Below are positions 1 through 8,501 of a stretch of DNA of 64,000 nt, one piece after another. The translations under genes and the position numbers were made by a program. The stretch is taken from positions 1-64,000 of the forward strand of contig CALWFV010000008.1 of the NCBI GenBank assembly GCA_944377745.1, written 5' to 3'. The notes beneath the pieces were generated by a model. The model saw nothing but the letters and a program-made list of their open reading frames with translations, was not told where the DNA came from and did not search any database. Positions within the stretch are counted from its first letter, which is position 1. Each line of letters opens with the position of its first letter. The DNA is from an uncultured Mediterraneibacter sp. (GTDB taxonomy: Bacteria; Bacillota; Clostridia; Lachnospirales; Lachnospiraceae).

Positions 1-47
1 CAGGAGCTTATGACGTTTCTCGATGTGTGAGGGGCATCAGAAAACCT

Positions 48-1448
48 TTAGTGTAACTTTTTTGCAAAGTTAGCATATTTGTTTTCCGTGATCTCTCTCG
101 CCACATAGACTCCGCTCGCTGACGCATGTGATAGCGAATGCGTCACGCCACTGCCGTCTCCGATCACGTACAGACCCTTGTGGATGGTCTCAAGGTGTTC
201 ATCCAGTTTCACTTCCATATTGTAGAACTTCACCTCCACCCCATAGAGCAGGGTGTCGTCGTTCGCCGTACCCGGCGCGATTTTGTCCAGCGCATAGACC
301 ATCTCTATGATTCCGTCCAGGATCCGCTTCGGAAGGACAAGGCTTAAATCTCCTGGCGAAGCGGAAAGCGTGGGACGGACAAATCCCTCCTCGATCCTCT
401 CCGGCGTGCTCCTCCTTCCCCGGATTAGATCCCCGAATCTCTGGACCAGAACGCCTCCTCCCAGCATATTGGAGAGACGTGCGATGCTCTCGCCGTAACC
501 GTTGCTGTCCTTGAACGGCTCTGAGAAATGTTTCTCCACCAGCAGTGCAAAGTTGGTATTCTCCGTCTGCTTCTTCGGATCCTCGTAGCTGTGCCCGTTC
601 ACGGTCACGATCCCGTTTGTATTCTCATTTACCACGATCCCGTACGGGTTCATACAGAACGTCCTCACCTTATCCTCGAACTTTTCCGTCCGGTACACGA
701 TCTTGCTCTCGTAGAGTTCATCCGTCAGATGTGAAAAAATGACTGCAGGAAGTTCCACCCGGACGCCGATGTCCACCCGGTTGGATTTGGTCGGGATGTC
801 CAGGCTCTCGCAGACCTTCTCCATCCACTTGCTTCCGCTCCTTCCAACAGACACGATACATTTCTCACACTCATCGGTCTGTCCCCCGGCGGTCACTCTG
901 TATCCGCCCTCTGTGATCTCAAGCTCGTCCACATGGCAGTTAAACCGGAACTCCACTTTGTCTTTGAGTTCTTTAAACAGATTCTCCAGCACCACATAGT
1001 TGATGTCCGTTCCAAGGTGGCGCACGGAAGCATCCAGCAGCTTCAGTCTGTTCTGCATGCACAGCTTCTTGAACTTTGTTCCCGCAGTGGAGTACATCTT
1101 CGTCCCTTCACCGCCGTAGGCAACATTGATCTCATCTACATAATGCATCAGTTCGGTAGCCGCCTCTTTTCCTATATACTCATAGAGTGTGCCGCCGAAG
1201 TCATTGGTGATATTATATTTTCCGTCGGAAAACGCGCCGGCGCCTCCGAACCCGCTCATGATCGCGCACGTCTTGCAGTTGATACAGCTCTTTACCTTCT
1301 TCCCGTCGATGGGACATTTTCTCTTTTCAAGCGGATTTCCCGCCTCAAACACTGCCACCTTCATCTCCGGCGCTTTCTTCATCAGTTCATAAGCCGCGAA
1401 GATCCCTCCGGGTCCCGCGCCGATTATGATCACATCATATCTGCTCAT
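48..1448 (-). CDS. NAD(P)/FAD-dependent dehydrogenase (uncharacterised, COG2509-like)
   Basis: Seen: the N-terminus reads YDVIIIGAGPGGIFAAYEL, a Rossmann dinucleotide-binding motif for FAD. About 35 residues later comes a Cys-rich stretch (CPIDGKKVKSCINCKTC) followed by MSGFGGAGAFSDGKYN. A second FAD contact, YVIGDGSGVTHSLSHA, lies near the C-terminus, as in this flavoprotein family. The physiological substrate of these cytoplasmic proteins is not known; the Cys cluster suggests redox or metal chemistry, which is inference. Three in-frame ATGs lie at 1457, 1454 and 1448. The AAAGGA site (about 1459-1463) is well spaced only for 1448, so I use that start (MSRYDVII). It lies directly downstream of the nuclease remnant. 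No terminator is obvious in positions 1-47. Confidence 0.85.
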   Translation of the reverse strand: MSRYDVIIIGAGPGGIFAAYELMKKAPEMKVAVFEAGNPLEKRKCPIDGKKVKSCINCKTCAIMSGFGGAGAFSDGKYNITNDFGGTLYEYIGKEAATELMHYVDEINVAYGGEGTKMYSTAGTKFKKLCMQNRLKLLDASVRHLGTDINYVVLENLFKELKDKVEFRFNCHVDELEITEGGYRVTAGGQTDECEKCIVSVGRSGSKWMEKVCESLDIPTKSNRVDIGVRVELPAVIFSHLTDELYESKIVYRTEKFEDKVRTFCMNPYGIVVNENTNGIVTVNGHSYEDPKKQTENTNFALLVEKHFSEPFKDSNGYGESIARLSNMLGGGVLVQRFGDLIRGRRSTPERIEEGFVRPTLSASPGDLSLVLPKRILDGIIEMVYALDKIAPGTANDDTLLYGVEVKFYNMEVKLDEHLETIHKGLYVIGDGSGVTHSLSHASASGVYVAREITENKYANFAKKLH

Positions 1449-1453
1449 CTGCA

Positions 1454-1853
1454 TCATTTCCTTTCTCTTTCACTATCAAAATTTTTCTGTATCTTTTCTA
1501 CCATGCCCCGAATCACAGATTCATCCTCTTCCAGTTCATCCGCGATCATATGGATGAATTTACCTCTTTTTAATTTTTTCTCTATCATCTCAGTCAAAAG
1601 TTCTTCTCTTCCTCTTCGGATTCCCTTCTCTTCTACAAGATCGCTCAGATTGCACATTTGATTCAACTCCTTCCCCGGTACGGGGTTTCAGGCAGATCAT
1701 AACGGCTGATAATTTATCATAAGCCGCCTTCACATCCGGAATTCCGGGAATTTTGTCTTTCTTTGTGATACAATACTCTGAAATAGCGTTCCCGATATGA
1801 TCCGGCGCATTCATACAGATCCAAATACTGTATACTTTTTTTACCCTCCTCAT
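1454..1853 (-). pseudogene. Remnant of Rpn/PD-(D/E)XK nuclease family (putative transposase-type) gene
   Basis: Two overlapping reading frames hold pieces of one protein. Positions 1590-1853 encode KVYSIWICMNAPDHIGNAIS and PGIPDVKAAYDKLSAVMICL, typical of the middle of Rpn/YhgA-like PD-(D/E)XK nucleases. Positions 1454-1666, in another frame, encode MCNLSDLVEEKGIRRGREEL, typical of their C-terminus. The N-terminal nuclease part and about 40 residues between the two pieces are missing, and the frames do not join, so this is a frameshifted, internally deleted relic. Its 3' end overlaps the first ATG of the dehydrogenase by 4 bases. The family assignment is from recalled motifs. Confidence 0.7.
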
Positions 1854-1955
1854 TATAGCGAATCTTTTCAGTTGTTACAAGCAGTTGATCCGGCCTGCCA
1901 GCTTTTCACCAAACAGTAAAGCTGCGTCCCATCTACTATGACTAACCATTTCTTC

Positions 1956-1983
1956 TTGACTTTTCGACAATTCTTACTATACT
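1956..1983 (+). promoter_or_regulatory. Sigma-A type promoter for the threonine/serine exporter gene
   Basis: TTGACT (1956-1961), a 16-base spacer and TATACT (1978-1983), about 70 bases before the ATG at 2053. The 1854-2052 interval shows no other gene. Confidence 0.6.
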
Positions 1984-2052
1984 GTTACATGGAAAAAATA
2001 TAATTGAAACAAACCTGTCAACAAGCACTTACAGTTATCGAAAGGAATCGCT

Positions 2053-3381
2053 ATGGTAAAAGATAATATTATCCCGAATCATATGGATATCTACTGGCAT
2101 GACTACACCGGACATGAAAAAGACAAACCGATCACAGAGGCGAGTGTGCCTGTAAAGGCTGCGCTGATCGGAAGAGTTGGTCTGATGCTCCTCTCCTGCG
2201 GCACCGGAGCATGGCGGGTCAGGAGCGCAATGAATCAGCTGTCCGAAAGCCTGGGCGTCACATGCACCGCCAGCATCGGTCTGATGACGATCGTGTACAC
2301 CTGTTTCGACGGGCACAAGACCTTCACCAACTCTCTGGCGCTGAACAACACGGGAGTAAACACACTGAAGCTGGACAAACTGGAACGTTTCGTAAAGAAA
2401 TTTCCAAAGGAAGGAGTTCATAAGTCCGGCGAGCAGCTTCAGTCGGAGTTGGACGAGATCCAGAAGCTCAAAGGACTGTATACTCCGCTGAAGCTGGGGC
2501 TTGCCGCTGCTTTCGCCTGTGCAGCCTTTACTTTTCTCCTCGGAGGCGGTCCTGTTGAAATGATCTGCGCTTTCATCGGAGCAGGAGCGGGTAATTTCCT
2601 GCGGGCAGCACTGATCAAACGACACTATACGCTATATATGTGCACGATCCTCTCCGTTGCTCTGGGATGTCTCGCTTATGTAGCCGCACTGCGGCTGGGA
2701 GAGATGATCTTCCACATTCCCGGGGAACATGAGGCGGGATATATCTGCGCCATGCTGTTCATCATTCCCGGCTTTCCGTTCATCACCAGCGGCATCGACT
2801 TGGCAAAGCTGGATATGCGTTCCGGACTCGAGAGACTTGCCTACGCCGTGATCATCGTAGTGAACGCCACCATCACGGCCTGGGTCATGGCAATGATCCT
2901 GAACCTGAAGCCGGCGGATTTCCCGGATCTGGCGCTCTCACCGGCACTGCATCTGCTGCTGCGGCTGGTGGCAAGCTTTGTAGGAGTCTTTGGATTCTCC
3001 ATCATGTTCAACAGTCCCTTCCGCCTTGCCGGCTCTGCTGCCCTGATCGGCGCAGTGACAAATACACTGAGACTGGAGCTGGTCGACCTTGCAGGCTGCC
3101 CTGCGACAGTGGCCGCCTTCCTGGGCGCCCTGACCGCAGGCCTCCTTGCCTCGGCTCTCATGAAACGGCTTGGTTTTCCACGAATCTCGGTCACGGTTCC
3201 GTCCATCGTCATCATGGTTCCGGGACTCTATCTGTACCGGGCGGTCTACAATATCGGTGAGATGTCCCTGACACTCTCCGCACCGTGGCTTGTCTCTGCA
3301 CTGCTGATCATCATGATGCTGCCATTGGGACTGATCTGCGCGCGGATCATCACGGACCGGTCCTTCCGGCACTGTACCTGA
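2053..3381 (+). CDS. Threonine/serine exporter family protein (ThrE-like, fused two-domain form)
   Basis: A 442-residue membrane protein. The N-terminal half (to about residue 250) begins with a soluble stretch, including ASIGLMTIVYTCFDGHKTFT, then several hydrophobic helices; this matches the ThrE domain. The C-terminal half (about 275-435) is a second set of helices matching the smaller ThrE_2 domain, which other bacteria encode as a separate gene. Known members export threonine and serine; substrate here is inferred. The start is supported by AAAGGA seven bases upstream of ATG. It stands alone, with its own promoter upstream and a hairpin terminator after it. Confidence 0.85.
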   Translation: MVKDNIIPNHMDIYWHDYTGHEKDKPITEASVPVKAALIGRVGLMLLSCGTGAWRVRSAMNQLSESLGVTCTASIGLMTIVYTCFDGHKTFTNSLALNNTGVNTLKLDKLERFVKKFPKEGVHKSGEQLQSELDEIQKLKGLYTPLKLGLAAAFACAAFTFLLGGGPVEMICAFIGAGAGNFLRAALIKRHYTLYMCTILSVALGCLAYVAALRLGEMIFHIPGEHEAGYICAMLFIIPGFPFITSGIDLAKLDMRSGLERLAYAVIIVVNATITAWVMAMILNLKPADFPDLALSPALHLLLRLVASFVGVFGFSIMFNSPFRLAGSAALIGAVTNTLRLELVDLAGCPATVAAFLGALTAGLLASALMKRLGFPRISVTVPSIVIMVPGLYLYRAVYNIGEMSLTLSAPWLVSALLIIMMLPLGLICARIITDRSFRHCT

Positions 3382-3473
3382 TCTTCAGGAGTGCTGTATC
3401 CGAAACTGCACTTTAACTTTCGGAACGCTCATCCAAAACCGCAGGTCACAAAAATATCCGGAAACGGCAAAAG

Positions 3474-3515
3474 GCTCTGTCCCCTCCATGTCAGAAGGAC
3501 AGAGCTTTATTATTT
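3474..3515 (+). terminator. Rho-independent terminator after the ThrE-like gene
   Basis: Stem GCTCTGTCC (3474-3482) pairs with GGACAGAGC (3497-3505), followed by TTTATTATTT. It also marks the left edge of the AT-rich restriction-modification segment. Confidence 0.8.
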
Positions 3516-3568
3516 CCGCGAGCCACGAGCCAATCGGACATGCTTGCATTGGGGTCTTTGACTGTTTG

Positions 3569-5197
3569 TCACCCTCTTTTCAATCTCCTATGCTGCATTT
3601 TCTTCCATATTATTCTTGCCATTTCACAAATATCCTCATCTACTTGTAAATGTTTAACTAATATCTCATTATCAACAAGATCTAACGCGATCTCTATATC
3701 CTCTCCATTCCTTACAATTCTATCTACTTTTTTCAATATTTCTCGGATTTTATCAATGGGGATGCCATCCAAAATTGGGATCAGAATATTTCCAGCCTCT
3801 CCTGGTAATATTTCTAAAACACCCCCTCCATAACTTCGTCCGCAAATTTCTGTAAAAGCAAAAGAGATACTATTATAATAAGACAAGACTATCCTTTCCG
3901 GCTCGATCCCCTTATTAAATTTAACTCTATGCATCGTATCTGTAGAAACCGCGTTACAACAATTCAATACAAATTTGGGATATAAATTATTCCTTCGAAG
4001 AAAAAACGCATCTGGAATCCAGATTGAAGGAATCCGGTACCAGCGTTCTCTTATTTTGCATTTGTAGCCTTTATTCTCCCCATTCTTTTCTCCCAGTCTA
4101 ATATAGCTTCTTTGCCCCGGAGTATATTCTTCAAATGAAATATCAGGAAAGTCTATTAAATATGCCGCTTTTCCCTGTGCTGCATTTTTTTGCCAATCCT
4201 CTTTATAAAAATATATACTGTGCGCGTGAGAACTCCGTCCAATCAATGGATGTACTACAGCAGATAAATCATAATCGTGTACCGTATTTTGATCTACTGA
4301 AAAATATTTATTATTTCCCGTTGTGATTCCCACATTAATAACGCCCGTGTCAGACAGTTTTTGAAATCTTCTGTCTTTTTTCAGCCGGATAATCAACTCA
4401 TTTTCTTTGATGGTCGTAAAATATTTTGTCCACTTCTCATGTACATGATTCAGCTTCTGGAATCCGTTTGTGTTAATATTCAGTGTCTCTAAATCATCTA
4501 AATTATTTAATTCTATAATTTTGATCCCTTTCTCAGAATTTCCTTTTTCGCCAATAAAAACAATAACTTCCTGTTCAATCCCCGGAAATACTAATTCCTC
4601 AAATGTTATCAAAGTTATTTTTGATAATTCGTTGGATAGAAATAATCGTAAGTCTTCTGCATATGCAACCTGGAGAATTTCAGCAGGAATTACGAATGCA
4701 ATTTTCCCATTCATATTCAGCATATGAACACAAGCAACCATAAATCCAACCCATGTATTAATTAATTTATTAGATTTCATTCCATGCGCAGTCAAAATAT
4801 CTGCCATCTCTTCTCGCTGCTTTTCTTCAAGATACTGATAGCGAATGTAAGGGGGATTTCCCAAAATCAAATCATATTTTTTTGTTTCTTTATTTTTATG
4901 ATAAAATTCAAAAAAATCCTCATTCAACACAGTTACATTCGAAACGTTACTAATCTTTTTATTTAGTTTTTCTACTTCACTCTTCTCGATTTCAATAGCT
5001 GTTACAGTACTTTTTTCTTTCAAAAACAGTGTTTCCATTAACGCATCAATAAAAACCCCATCGCCGCAGCTGGGTTCCAGAATAGTCCTTATTGATACAT
5101 CATCTTTAAAAAAGTCAACCATCTTCTCAGCTAATTTAAGCGGTGTATAGTAAGCACCCCTTAACTTCTGTTCAGAATTATCTTCTTTTAATAACAT
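3569..5197 (-). CDS. N6-adenine DNA methyltransferase (class I, Eco57I-like) of a restriction-modification system
   Basis: A 542-residue protein with the gamma-class amino-methyltransferase layout: GAYYTPLKLAEKMVDFF near residue 15, SAM-binding motif LEPSCGDGVF near 40-50, and catalytic motif LILGNPPYIRYQYL near 113. The C-terminal half should hold target recognition. No nuclease motif is visible. Positions 5204-5206 allow a GTG start, but AGGTGA lies five bases before the ATG at 5197 and overlaps the TAG stop of the upstream gene, so 5197 is the better start and translation is probably coupled. It is co-transcribed with the nuclease-methylase upstream and likely gives protective or second-strand methylation (inference). 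Base composition is visibly more AT-rich than the flanks. Confidence 0.85.
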   Translation of the reverse strand: MLLKEDNSEQKLRGAYYTPLKLAEKMVDFFKDDVSIRTILEPSCGDGVFIDALMETLFLKEKSTVTAIEIEKSEVEKLNKKISNVSNVTVLNEDFFEFYHKNKETKKYDLILGNPPYIRYQYLEEKQREEMADILTAHGMKSNKLINTWVGFMVACVHMLNMNGKIAFVIPAEILQVAYAEDLRLFLSNELSKITLITFEELVFPGIEQEVIVFIGEKGNSEKGIKIIELNNLDDLETLNINTNGFQKLNHVHEKWTKYFTTIKENELIIRLKKDRRFQKLSDTGVINVGITTGNNKYFSVDQNTVHDYDLSAVVHPLIGRSSHAHSIYFYKEDWQKNAAQGKAAYLIDFPDISFEEYTPGQRSYIRLGEKNGENKGYKCKIRERWYRIPSIWIPDAFFLRRNNLYPKFVLNCCNAVSTDTMHRVKFNKGIEPERIVLSYYNSISFAFTEICGRSYGGGVLEILPGEAGNILIPILDGIPIDKIREILKKVDRIVRNGEDIEIALDLVDNEILVKHLQVDEDICEMARIIWKKMQHRRLKRG

Positions 5198-5206
5198 GCT
5201 CTTCAC

Positions 5207-8185
5207 CTAGAACTGTAATTTATATATCTTCGAAATAATTTTTTCGATCTCTTTAATCAACACTTCTTTTTCTTTTTCAACTACATTGAGCGTAGCCTTA
5301 TCTTTCTTTTTATCTTTTATCTTATTCAGCTCATAAATCTTCTTGGAATTTCTTACCACAGATTCATATAAAGACTTTTGTCTCTCATTATTAAAATCCA
5401 ATTCTGCAAATGGAATTTTCTTTAGCAGATAAGTTCCCCTGGCTGTAAATCCACCTTCAAAATCGCTTCCCATAATTTGTAATAATTTTTCTGTGTAAGG
5501 ATGATTTAGCCACGCTTGTATATAGAACAAATCATATTTTGCATCCGGCAGTTCTGCTATCGCGCAATATCCAGCTGTACCGCCAGACGCAATCAGCATA
5601 TCATCTTCATCATAGGCATACATAGGATCTTTACTCAAAACTCTGACAATCAATTTAGGTGTATTAACAAACGCTGTCAAAGCCTGTGTTCTGCCATATT
5701 GATACCATGTATCTGCCGTTGCATTTTTAATATCCCTGCCCCGACCTCCATTCAAACATTTAGGAACCAATATGCCATAACAATCTAATAAATACTGATA
5801 TGTTCCAGGATATTCTGTCTTCATAATCGTAATATCAATTAAACTGCCATCATCATTATATGGAAAGATAATGTGCTTATCAGTCCTTAATAAGGAGTAT
5901 GTTCCCATCCCCTTTTCATCTGCTTTTGTCGGCTTAAAATATGGTTTTAAAATGCTTTTCTCAATATGATATTTTTTATTAAATTTTTCAATCACAAATT
6001 CTTTATCTGTTTCTGAAATAATTTCATCTTTACCAAACCAATATACGGGTTTTGGACGCTCGGCACTTGTTTGTATACCATTAAAAATATTTACCACTTG
6101 TCCTAATGGTTGTCCATTTTCTTCAACTTTTACGATCATCTTCATAAATTGAATATCCGTTGTCAGCCTCCATGGAGCTTCATCCAACATAGCATTCTTA
6201 ATTGTTATATTTTCCTGTTCTTCCCCCGTCCAGAGCTTAGTTAAAGAAGTTACATTTGTATATTTGACTTCTCTGCTTATATTTTTTCCTATTGTTATAA
6301 TAGAACTATAAATAGTTTTATCTGGGAAAAGTTGTTTATCTCCAAAATCATCTAACTGCGTAACATGGGCAGACAACAACCTCCTTAATTCCTGACCGGC
6401 GCCAATTTTATGAAATTTGTTTGGAATAATATAGCAAATCTTCCCATCTTGTTTTAACAATTCAACTGCTTTTTCAACAAACAGAAAATACTTGTCAAAC
6501 TGTTTATAAGCTGTCTTATATTTTCTCTTATAAATATCAAATTCGCACTTTGATTCTAACGTATGTATGTCTTCGGTTTTTACATATGGCGGATTTCCGA
6601 TAATAACATTAAAATTATTTCCTTCATTGATGTCGTTCCACTGAAACGGTTTTATATTACGAAGCAGTTCAAATGATATGTCTTTTGAATCTATGTCTTC
6701 TCTCGAGATCAATGAATTCCCGTTTTTTATATTTGAACTCAAATCAGGCAGAATTGGAACACATTCCCTCACTGATGCCGGAGTTTCATCTTCAATTAAT
6801 TTTATCAATAATGAAAATTTGCTCACTTCAACAGCATGGGCGTCAATGTCTACTCCATAAATGCATTTAGTCAGAATATCCTTTTTGTCCGTTAATGGCA
6901 ATTTCTTCTTACCATTATTTAGTTCCAGCAAGTATTCCGGTTCATATTTCAAATACCATCCAACACAATAGTCAACAAGGAATTGGTACGTTTCTTCCAA
7001 AAACACACCGGATCCGCAAGCGATATCTGCTATTTGAAGTTTCTTAATTTCATCTGGTTTCTTACCCCTGCAGATTGGATACAACGTATTTTTCACCATA
7101 TATTTCACAATTTCAACAGGCGTTGAAACAACCGAACGGTATTTATATTCTTTTTTGGGAGCCAACACTATATGGCTGTTTTCGGCTATAAGACTTTCCG
7201 TTAAAAATGATTCATATATTTTTCCCAGAATTCCTGGTTCAATGATATTAAACATATATGGTGTTTGTGGATAATACAAAGAAATTATCATATTAAAAAT
7301 AATATCATTACTCAAATCAAAAATAATATTTTCTCCGGAAAACAATTTGGAATTATACTTTTTATCGACTTCCCGAAAAACTTTTGTCAGCGCGTCTTGC
7401 AGCTCTGCCCTATCCTGTGCAGCATCTTTTAACTTTTTATATATTGGTAAATTTCTGTCTTCGCAAATTCGTAAGAAAATAATTTGATTGATAAACTCTT
7501 GAACTACATCATTTAAAACGTCAATATCTTTATATACATCATATTTTTGATACAAATATTCCCCAATCTCTAATCGCCATGTATTGATCTGTTTTAAAAA
7601 CACTTCGTCTACTTCTGCAGAATATCGATCAACATTGGGGAATTTCTCAGCGACGAACTCATCGAATTTTCCCGAATAAACACTGTTTCTGGATATTAAT
7701 TCACAAATTTCTGCATACTTTTCCAGATAATCGGAATAGCTATACTTCCTGTACAAAGATACTGTTACAGAATCTCCATCTTTTGGTTCATTTGTAACAT
7801 CATATATCATCATATTTTCGAAATTAGTTAATATAGATAATTTGTGTTTCGCGTTCCATCCATAACGTCTCGTTTGGAGTGCCGGTGCAGAATCCTCAGT
7901 TATATCCACAGCCGGCTTCTTGGCTTCCACAAAAATTTTAGAAACACCATTTAATGTCAATGTATAGTCCGGACGCTCTCCATTATTCGAAAACTGTTCT
8001 ACCACAACCTCTTTATACTGCGGCAGCGTACCTTTTTTATTATGGACGTCCCATCCAAAGCATTCTAATAAAGGGCTGATAAATTCATCGCGGCAGTCCT
8101 GCTCATTAAACTTTTTAGCATTTTTATAAAATTTTGCGCTTCTTTGATATTGAGTTACCAATCTCAATAAATCGTCCTTGTTCAA
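5207..8185 (-). CDS. Type IIG-like restriction enzyme with fused N6-adenine methyltransferase
   Basis: A 992-residue protein. Its N-terminus holds a PD-(D/E)XK nuclease pattern: an acidic helix DEFISPLLECFGW (about 33-45), PDYTLTL (D73) and FVEAKKP (E87, K89). The middle contains SAM motif IADIACGSGVF (about 385-395) and catalytic NPPY (about 530), as in Eco57I-type methylases. The C-terminal 400 residues fit a target-recognition domain. The start codon is TTG at 8185, with GGAGG seven bases before it. It is the first gene of a two-gene operon; the second methylase starts within a dozen bases of its stop. AT-rich composition against a balanced background suggests horizontal acquisition. Recognition sequence cannot be told from sequence alone. 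Confidence 0.85.
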   Translation of the reverse strand: MNKDDLLRLVTQYQRSAKFYKNAKKFNEQDCRDEFISPLLECFGWDVHNKKGTLPQYKEVVVEQFSNNGERPDYTLTLNGVSKIFVEAKKPAVDITEDSAPALQTRRYGWNAKHKLSILTNFENMMIYDVTNEPKDGDSVTVSLYRKYSYSDYLEKYAEICELISRNSVYSGKFDEFVAEKFPNVDRYSAEVDEVFLKQINTWRLEIGEYLYQKYDVYKDIDVLNDVVQEFINQIIFLRICEDRNLPIYKKLKDAAQDRAELQDALTKVFREVDKKYNSKLFSGENIIFDLSNDIIFNMIISLYYPQTPYMFNIIEPGILGKIYESFLTESLIAENSHIVLAPKKEYKYRSVVSTPVEIVKYMVKNTLYPICRGKKPDEIKKLQIADIACGSGVFLEETYQFLVDYCVGWYLKYEPEYLLELNNGKKKLPLTDKKDILTKCIYGVDIDAHAVEVSKFSLLIKLIEDETPASVRECVPILPDLSSNIKNGNSLISREDIDSKDISFELLRNIKPFQWNDINEGNNFNVIIGNPPYVKTEDIHTLESKCEFDIYKRKYKTAYKQFDKYFLFVEKAVELLKQDGKICYIIPNKFHKIGAGQELRRLLSAHVTQLDDFGDKQLFPDKTIYSSIITIGKNISREVKYTNVTSLTKLWTGEEQENITIKNAMLDEAPWRLTTDIQFMKMIVKVEENGQPLGQVVNIFNGIQTSAERPKPVYWFGKDEIISETDKEFVIEKFNKKYHIEKSILKPYFKPTKADEKGMGTYSLLRTDKHIIFPYNDDGSLIDITIMKTEYPGTYQYLLDCYGILVPKCLNGGRGRDIKNATADTWYQYGRTQALTAFVNTPKLIVRVLSKDPMYAYDEDDMLIASGGTAGYCAIAELPDAKYDLFYIQAWLNHPYTEKLLQIMGSDFEGGFTARGTYLLKKIPFAELDFNNERQKSLYESVVRNSKKIYELNKIKDKKKDKATLNVVEKEKEVLIKEIEKIISKIYKLQF

Positions 8186-8204
8186 TATTAATCCTCCGTT
8201 TTAG

Positions 8205-8315
8205 TTATAATGCACTTTTTCCGCTTCTTACCCAATCATCTACCTCATTGTTTCGAATAAATACTGGATATATTTTAACTCCTCTTCCGTGCAAAAGCAA
8301 CCATATGTTCTGCAA
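8205..8315 (-). pseudogene. Possible C-terminal gene remnant upstream of the restriction operon
   Basis: A 36-codon stretch without an ATG ends HGRGVKIYPVFIRNNEVDDW plus VRSGKSAL and a TAA at 8205-8207. It reads like the tail of a real protein rather than random sequence. An overlapping frame offers MVAFARKRS then a stop, so a frameshift may have split an older gene. I do not recognise the family. The rest of 8186-8361 shows no gene. Confidence 0.2.
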
Positions 8316-8361
8316 TTAAATATGAATTAATATGATTTAAAAAGGTATTTAGTCAAAACAT

Positions 8362-8418
8362 AAAAAAAACAACAAGGTCTTGCCAAATTAATTTCACCCA
8401 ATTCAGCAAGACCTTGTT
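8362..8418 (-). terminator. Strong terminator closing the ABC exporter operon
   Basis: A perfect 13-base stem, 8371-8383 with 8406-8418 (arm GCAAGACCTTGTT), with a 22-base loop. On the minus strand it is followed by a T-run (A-run at 8363-8370 on the plus strand). It separates the ABC operon from the restriction island. An 11-base tandem repeat (TCAGTTGTATT twice) lies just right of it, about 8428-8449. Confidence 0.8.
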
Positions 8419-8501
8419 CTATTAATTTCAGTTGTATTTCAGTTGTATTTCACCTGAAAATCTCCGGTGAAAATGAATAAATACTTTTCAGCCCATATTA
8501 T

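Noticed and set aside
3516..3568. Attachment-site repeat flanking the restriction island
   Set aside because: I found no matching direct repeat near 8362-8501 by eye; comparison with an empty site would be needed.
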